A stretch of 21,826 bases of DNA, from contig JADJAH010000021.1 of the NCBI GenBank assembly GCA_016704345.1, positions 1 to 21,826 on the forward strand, read 5' to 3'. Both the position numbers and the translations under genes were made by a program. Below, in pieces: positions 16,861 to 21,826 of this stretch; position 1 is the stretch's first letter, and each line of letters starts with the position of its first letter. Below the pieces are notes generated by a model. It did not search any database. It was given only the letters and a program-made list of their open reading frames with translations, and was not told the origin of the DNA. The stretch is from Ignavibacteria bacterium (GTDB lineage: Bacteria; Bacteroidota; Ignavibacteria; Tepidaquicellales; Tepidaquicellaceae).

Positions 16861-18044
16861 TTAAACTCCTTTGATTATTTCTTCGGCAGTTCTCCTGCCG
16901 CTTTCATTACGCATTAATTGACCCTTGCAGCAAATGATCACCGCAACGAAAAACACCTTCCGGAGACAAGGGTTTGTATTTTTTTTTCAAAGTTTATAAC
17001 AGGTAAGGCTTCGCTAATGATGTAGATTTTACCAGCTTCCAATTGGCTACTTCCAAACCAAAAAAATAGATTTCAAATCTGTCAGAAATCATCCACCTCC
17101 AAATGAATGCCATTGGCGGAGACAGAAATTAGATGTTTTTCCATTTCGAGAGTAATTTGGCGCAACATTGCTAATCATTACCACATTGTTGATTACTCGA
17201 TTCAAGTTAGCATTGAGTATTACGTGTTTAAGTGTCAATAGGCAGTTTTTCTATTTCAAAATAGTTGTTCGTTACGGTATGGTAATTTCCATTTTTGCTG
17301 ATGTTGCAAGCTAAAACCACTTTGTCAAATGATTCCGTTTTTCCATCACTTGTATTAATAGATTATTATCATAGTGCAATACTTTTGTATTGAATCGTAT
17401 TTATCTACTCCAATATATCCACCAATTGCCGGGGAATAGCATCCATTCTCTTTAGGTACGGCAGCCCCATCCTCTGCAAACATTTAAATGTAAACTGCGG
17501 CATTCTACTATCCGTATCTAAAGTATTTTCAAGAAATACCCCTTGATAAAAAGGAATCCAAAAATCTTCTATTATTCTTTCACTGAACCCCAATTCTCTT
17601 AAATACTCTAAAGAAGTAATAGTTTTTTTACTGTTAAATATTTTCTCAACGCTTAACCGGCCTATCGTCCATTTCAATTTTAATAAGATTAACTTGTCAA
17701 TTAAAGAGCCTGGACCATTCCAACCTTTTTTTAATAAAGCTTTAAATCCATTTTCCGGGTCATAAAATGGGATTTTTTATTGTTCTTGTAAATTAAAGAC
17801 CTTTGGAAACCGTTGTAATTGCAACTTGTCATAATCCAGAACTTTCGTTTCCGGATATGCGGGCAATAAAACCGAAAGCCCCTGTCCCGGTTGAAACCCA
17901 TCTATGCGGTCTGTTTTTATTTTCCGCCTGCTTTTTCGGAAGATTCGAAAATGATAATATCGTCAATGCTGTTTTTTAATACCAGCCGCAGGTAAGCCCT
18001 GATAATCCTGCACCTATTATGCCTATTTTAATTTTTCTTTTCAA
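16861..18044 (-). CDS. FAD-dependent oxidoreductase, amine oxidase/phytoene desaturase-like (heavily frameshifted)
   Basis: About 395 residues. The N-terminus KIGIIGAGLSGLTCGW carries the FAD-binding G-x-G-x-x-G, followed by DDIIIFESSEKAGGK (the E plus A-G-G-K of the dinucleotide-binding loop) and TDRIDGFQ. The intact middle (17405-17677) reads WTIGRLSVEKIFNSKKTITS, LEYLRELGFSERIIEDFW and PFYQGVFLENTL. The C-terminus (YKPLSPEGVFRCGDHLLQGS, INA, then RRTAEEIIKGV-stop) carries the closing FAD motif G-D-x-x-x-x-G-S-I-N-A. No clear ATG is seen; a TTG at 18042-18044 (TTGAAAAGAAAAATT) is the likeliest start, or a start was lost to an indel. It follows the flavin reductase gene in the photolyase cluster. 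Confidence 0.75.
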
Positions 18045-18138
18045 TAATTTGACAACGACTAATTTCGATAAGGCACAGAAATTTTTAGAAAACAATCTGG
18101 TTTCTGTTTGGCCTTTTTGTGGGGTTTACATTCTTTGT

Positions 18139-18732
18139 TTATGGTTTTGCATGAGAAACGGCCTACTTCTTTGGAAACTAAGTATGCATCAAGTCCCTTG
18201 CTGATTAACACTTCAGAAGCTGATAAATTTACAAATCCGTCTCCGCTAACCATTCCATCATTTTATCTGCCATTATACTGCCAACAATAAGTACAGTTCC
18301 ATTTAAGGAAATTGGAATGCTGTCTTCAAAACCTCATAGCAATTTTTACCACCTCTTCCACAAATGCGCATAGCAACCGGAATGATAGAGCGGTATATAA
18401 CCTACTTATCAAATTCAGAAATACCTTTGCGTACCAGGCGGAGGTTTGATGTGCTTTTATATTGTGCAGCCTGAATGTAATTCAGCGTATATTCTTTAGT
18501 ATCAATATATTTTGCAATGTATCCCGTTGCACAGTATCGGCCTGCTCATCAATCCAAATAAAGCCGGATTGGCTCCGAGATGAATGAGCGAATTAAAAAT
18601 CGCCAGGTTGGTAATGCCATCCGCTGACTTAGTGCCTACCAATACAACTTGTCGAAAACCGGCTAATGAATTTATGAACGCTCTCCGGTAGCCCTGATCC
18701 AACTGCTCTATTTCCGTTTTATTTATATGCAT
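18139..18732 (-). CDS. Flavin reductase-like protein, FMN-binding split barrel (frameshifted)
   Basis: About 198 residues. Start ATG 18730-18732: MHINKTEIEQLDQGYRRAFI, then NSLAGFRQVVLVGTKSADGI, TNLAIFNSLIHLGANPALFG. Further pieces are DTLQNILDTKEYTLNYIQAA (near 18490), YHSGCYAPFVEEA-like text (near 18370), SLNGTVLIVGSIMADKMME and ASEVLISKGLDAYLVSKEVG. The N-terminal TNLAIFNS-H-x-G-x-x-P segment is the flavin-binding part of the flavin reductase-like family. The end is near a TAA at 18139-18141 after an indel. It begins about 10 bp after the photolyase-like stop, so translation is probably coupled. It may supply reduced flavin to its neighbours. Confidence 0.75.
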
Positions 18733-18742
18733 TTGTTCATGA

Positions 18743-19833
18743 TCATTTGTAAATCTGCTTCTCAACTTTTTTCCAGTAACCAAAAAGAGAATAGTATTCA
18801 ATAACATTATTCGTAATCCAATCTCTGGGTTCTTCGGTTCCTTTATAGCCCATATTGAGCGGATGTTCTTTATAATAAACATTATCTCCCACATAAGTAT
18901 CAGTAAAAGGATTGGAATGATCCTGCAAACACTGCATACCGGAAATGTTTTTACACAATGCCAGCATAAAATCCACACACATTCTACTTACCGGATACTG
19001 CGAAAAATTCGGGTTCGATCAACAAAATTCTGTTGCCGGGTTCATCTTTATGCCAAAGCGGATCGAGATTGTAATAATTGTAAATGAAAGTTGGAAGTGC
19101 AGCATCAATTTCTATAGTTGAGGCTGCAGGCAAATATATTTCAGGCACAAACTTTTGAGTAAGTAATAATGGAGCAGGTGTTTCCATAGTCTCCATTTCT
19201 TCATACGATTTATCCAAATAGGTGTTGGTCTGGTTTGGGAATGTAAACTTGTTGATGTTCTCTTGATTGGCATAATATTTTTATTGCTGTTTGCACCGGC
19301 TACCCACTGCCAGCTGCAGGTATTGCTGGCCCAATCTCCGTCAAGTAAATGGTAATCCATCCACCGTGAAGGATAGTTGCCAATGTGATTTGGCAATATG
19401 CAAACCAAAGAAGCCGAATACATTCTGCAATGATTGTGCATATAGCGGGCAGCGCTAATTTGTTTTGATGGCGTTATCTATACCCTGAATTCCTGTTGTA
19501 GCATTTAATATATGTGAACAGGTATTTCATAATTGATACAAGTTCCTGCCGTTGCCTGATTTCCTTGTTTAGATCTTTGAACTGACCCACTTCGAAAATA
19601 ATCACGCCAGCATAATTCCTTAACAAAGGATTCTATCTGCTGAATTCATATCCCCTTTTCTAAAATGAGTTTAAGCACTTGTTTGGTACTGATACCCTCT
19701 GTTAATATGCGGAGAGGAGATAGGTGACTGCGCCGTCAATGCAATTCTGATCTTACCATATTCTGACAGGGTCAACCAGATCAATCTTTTGAAGTATTGT
19801 GATTCATATTTCCGTCGCAAAGATCTCATTCAT
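18743..19833 (-). CDS. Photolyase/cryptochrome FAD-binding-domain protein without antenna domain (frameshifted)
   Basis: About 363 residues. The start ATG at 19831-19833 overlaps the upstream TGA (ATGA). Text in order: MNEIFAT, ILQKIDLVDPVR, IDGAVTYL, GQFKDLNKEIRQ, RYMHNHCRMYSASLVC, YHLLDGDWASNTCSWQWVAG, ANSNK, LDKSYEEMETMETPAPL, AALPTFIYNYYNLDPLWHKD, EPGNRILLIEPEFFA, CVDFMLALCKNISGMQ and HPLNMGYKGTEEPRDWITNN. The R-x-x-H-N-x-x-R-M, the W-x-x-Y-H-L-L-D-G-D-x-A-S-N and the S-W-Q-W-V-A motifs are those of the photolyase FAD-binding domain. The GAVTYL start corresponds to where that domain begins in full-length enzymes, so the alpha/beta antenna domain is missing. At least six indels are present. 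Photorepair or light-sensing cannot be separated from sequence. Confidence 0.8.
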
Positions 19834-20132
19834 TTTAACGATTGTTTAAATTTATTCATCGATAAAGGTTTCACCGGCTGCATTTGAAATTCTACATCAA
19901 CTTCTTTTCTTGATAGATGCTTTTACTTATGCTGCTGCTTACCCTCTTTCGCCACATTTAAAACTGCTGCGTTTTAACTCTCTGCGCATTAGTGCAATTA
20001 CATCGACTCGGAAAAATTAAATTGTGTTTTAATAGCTTCAAACGGAGTCCTGTCTTCCCATGCCATTTCAACAATCCTGTTAATATCTTTTGCTCCATCA
20101 AATAATTGTTTAGAATGAAGTTCGATTTCCAT
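19830..20132 (-). CDS. TIGR03643/DUF2805 family protein (frameshifted)
   Basis: About 100 residues. Start ATG 20130-20132: MEIELHSKQLFDG, then DINRIVEMAWEDRTPFEAIK, TQFNFSES. After an indel near 20000 it reads VIALMRRELKRSSFKMW-like text, KHLSRKEVDVEFQ, and ends MNKFKQSLK-stop at 19830-19832. The E-M-A-W-E-D-R-T-P-F-x-A-I-x-x-Q-F-x-x-S-E signature is diagnostic. The family is a short helix-turn-helix-like protein of unknown function commonly encoded next to DASH cryptochrome/photolyase genes, as here. Its start overlaps the 3' end of DUF2071 and its stop overlaps the photolyase-like start by 4 bp, which argues for one operon. Confidence 0.8.
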
Positions 20133-20786
20133 TCTGGTAACCGGTGAGGCCTTCAGCAACAGTAACCGAGTCCGGCTGACGATCACTTAAAGGGGAGAAA
20201 TCTTGCCATACATTGATTTGAAGTCGCAATGAACAGAATGATCTATTACCTTATTTACCAGCCACTTGGATGATCCACTTTGTATTCTTGTGATAGCTGA
20301 TTATTTATTTTAGTATATGCTTTTAATGAAATATTTCAAGATAGATTCTTCGATATACCCCGGTAACATTTGCTCTTTTTTTATGGAAGTATTTACAGAT
20401 ATATGATTCCATTCTCTATTTATTTTCCAATGATACTTTATGCTTTGGAAAGACTTGTAATTTCTATTTCATTTTTGTTAGAATAGCGATGTAATGTTCT
20501 TTATACAATTTGTTTGCAAGCCATGCTACTAATTTTATAAGGAGCGGTTTCATTGTAAAAACCACGCCTCTTTTATTGAATCTCCTTCAACTCTCTTTAC
20601 ATAAAATCGCAGATTGATTTCTTCAAATGTTCCTAAGAAAGGTATCAGTATATTGAACAGGCTGGTTTTGTTTAAACATAAAACCAACAAGGCTCACATA
20701 AGTTTTATCTTCGTAAAAATCCCAGTTTCAACACCGTTTGGCAAGTAGGGTTTTAATAGCTCAGAGTTTACGGCATAATTTACCAT
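20110..20786 (-). CDS. DUF2071 (YqjF-like) family protein (frameshifted)
   Basis: About 225-240 residues. Recognisable text: MVNYAVNSELLKPYLPNGVE, YVSLVGFMFKQNQPVQ, INLRFYVKRVEG, KRGVVFTM, VAWLANKLYKEHY, YHWKINREWNHISVNTS-like text, MLPGYIEESIL and WQDFSPLSDRQPDSVTVAEG. The P-Y-L-P-x-G, the Y-V-S-L-V-G-F-x-F, the L-R-x-Y-V, the K-R-G-V-V-F and the final S-V-x-x-A-E-G are the DUF2071 landmarks. The real N-terminus is probably 15-20 codons upstream (near 20843), where FLSVRWEN-like text precedes MVNYAV in a shifted frame. The stop is taken as TAA 20110-20112, overlapping the TIGR03643 start. Function unknown. Confidence 0.75.
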
Positions 20787-20853
20787 TAATCAATTTTCCC
20801 AACGAACTGATAAAAAATATCGGTCAATTTATTTTAAAGATTAAGTTTAACGG

Positions 20854-21568
20854 TTAAATTTTTACAGAAGACATCCCTCCGTCCACATGCTTAAATTTGC
20901 CCTGTTATCCAACGAGCTTTTCGAAGAGCTTAAAATGCTGCCATGCATGCTATGTCTTTAGCAGTGCCAATCCTTTTAAGCGGATGCCGCAATGCATTGG
21001 CCTCTTTCTTTTTTTGTTCGCTATTTAATAAGAGAAAGCTGCCAAAAGGGTATCAGTAAAAGATGGTGCAATACAATTTACTCTTATTTTAGGCGCATAT
21101 TCGGCTGCTAACGGCACTGGTTAGTCCCTCAATTGCGCCTTTGGAAATACAACCTGAGTAACATGAAGGCAAACCGGTTTGTACAGCAAGTGTAGAAAAG
21201 TAAAACTATTGAAGCATTTTGCAGTTTCTTCCAATCGCAGTATAACTATTTGTAGAAGTTTGTGCGGCTCCCTTACCTGCAGCTTATAGTCAGATTCAAA
21301 ATCCTCCGGTTTAATTTCTTTCAAAAGGTCTGAGGTTAATGCTTTCTGGGGCAGTAAACAAATCCCGCCAGTTCATCAGGTAAATAATCTAAGAGATGGA
21401 ATCCTCTAATACATTCAGTTGATGAAAACTTATGTTTGAGTTTTCGGCAGTTGAATGATTTTATTGAAAGTTGCTATCACTTGCTTGCCGGATTCGGCAA
21501 AGTTGACTTTTTAATTAGATTACAATACCGGTGGAAGCCCCGATTATTAAGTAATGCTGCATGTTCAT
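20854..21568 (-). CDS. SDR family oxidoreductase (frameshifted)
   Basis: About 238 residues. Start ATG 21566-21568: MNMQHYLIIGASTGI, the NAD(P)-binding T-G-x-x-x-G-x-G region with its tail damaged by an indel. Later: AESGKQVIAT, FHQLNVLED, DELAGFVYCP, LKEIKPEDFESDYKLQV, NASIVLLSTLAVQTGLPS, SKGAIEGLT, AAEYAPKIRVNCIAPSFTDT, RHPLKRIGTAKDIACMAAF, and SWITGQ, then HVDGGMSSVKI-stop at 20854-20856. The V-N-C-I-A-P, S-K-G-A-I-E-G and G-Q-x-x-x-V-D-G-G motifs are classical SDR. The YxxxK tyrosine is not seen four residues before the Lys (SGCISKG); damage or a real loss is possible. It is first in the photolyase cluster. Confidence 0.8.
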
Positions 21569-21826
21569 TTTCAAATTAAATTTACCGGCAATAAATGCTG
21601 TGAGTTTGTTTGATTAAGCCCGACTGCCGGCTGAGTTAGTTATGCACATCTCAAGGTAACATTCCCGTTGCGCATTTATTGGATTTATGAATGAGGAAAA
21701 ATACTAATAATGCGTTTTGAGAAATTATTGTGTAAAAGGATTCAAAGTGTGGCCGATAATCAAATAGGTGTTCGCAGACTGCATATTAATCATTTGTGCA
21801 GTGAAATGAAAAAATGTATGCGTTTA
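21569..21826. other. Right edge, no gene recognised
   Basis: The segment upstream of the SDR should hold the promoter of the photolyase cluster. A plus-strand frame from ATG 21710 (MRFEKLLCKRIQSVADNQIG) stays open to the window edge, but I do not recognise it. Confidence 0.3.

Overview
This window looks like a fragment of an Ignavibacteria-type genome (Ignavibacteriota, Bacteroidetes/Chlorobi group). The grounds are moderate GC, a large secreted beta-rich protein ending in a GDVNQDG-type dockerin-like double repeat, a cyclase/NB-ARC ATPase/TPR fusion regulator, and a ~475-residue helical protein of a type I associate with that lineage. The assignment is inference from family memory, not from a marker gene. 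Almost every gene is on the minus strand. Nearly all are broken by one-base indels or single stop codons while the protein stays readable across the breaks, so most coordinates below are reconstructed gene extents, not single open frames. This pattern fits uncorrected long-read sequence better than real decay.

Layout, left to right. 122-1818: two GNAT acetyltransferases flanking an isochorismatase-family hydrolase. 1968-2094: a long imperfect inverted repeat and a terminator. 2108-3173: an exported Ntn hydrolase of the choloylglycine hydrolase/penicillin V acylase family. 3342-3687: a DUF3024 protein. 3941-6846: one large regulator (class III cyclase domain, NB-ARC-like ATPase, TPR array). 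7055-8211: an NAD(P)-binding protein and a conserved hypothetical. 8300-8718: a cluster of nested-palindrome repeats (MITE/REP-like). 8829-10436: DUF2200, DUF1801 and a seven-helix membrane protein. 10465-10866: more repeat copies joined to a truncated VOC pseudogene. 10978-14072: a secreted modular repeat protein with a dockerin-like C-terminus. 14472-15898: the only clear plus-strand gene. 16019-16804: a VOC protein, a small degenerate ORF and DUF2256.

16861-21568 is a coherent minus-strand cluster: SDR, DUF2071, TIGR03643/DUF2805, a photolyase/cryptochrome FAD-binding-domain protein, a flavin reductase-like protein and an FAD-dependent oxidoreductase, with DUF2256 last. TIGR03643 and DUF2256 proteins are commonly found near photolyase/cryptochrome genes, so I read this as a light- and flavin-related operon. 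Its photolyase-like protein appears to lack the N-terminal antenna domain.

The most interesting non-gene structure is the repeat family at 6885-7012, 8300-8718 and 10465-10590. Each full unit has inverted-repeat ends and two hairpins whose core sequences are exact reverse complements of each other. One copy is interrupted by a GC-rich palindromic insert, and two copies carry the same short fragment of a VOC gene at one edge.
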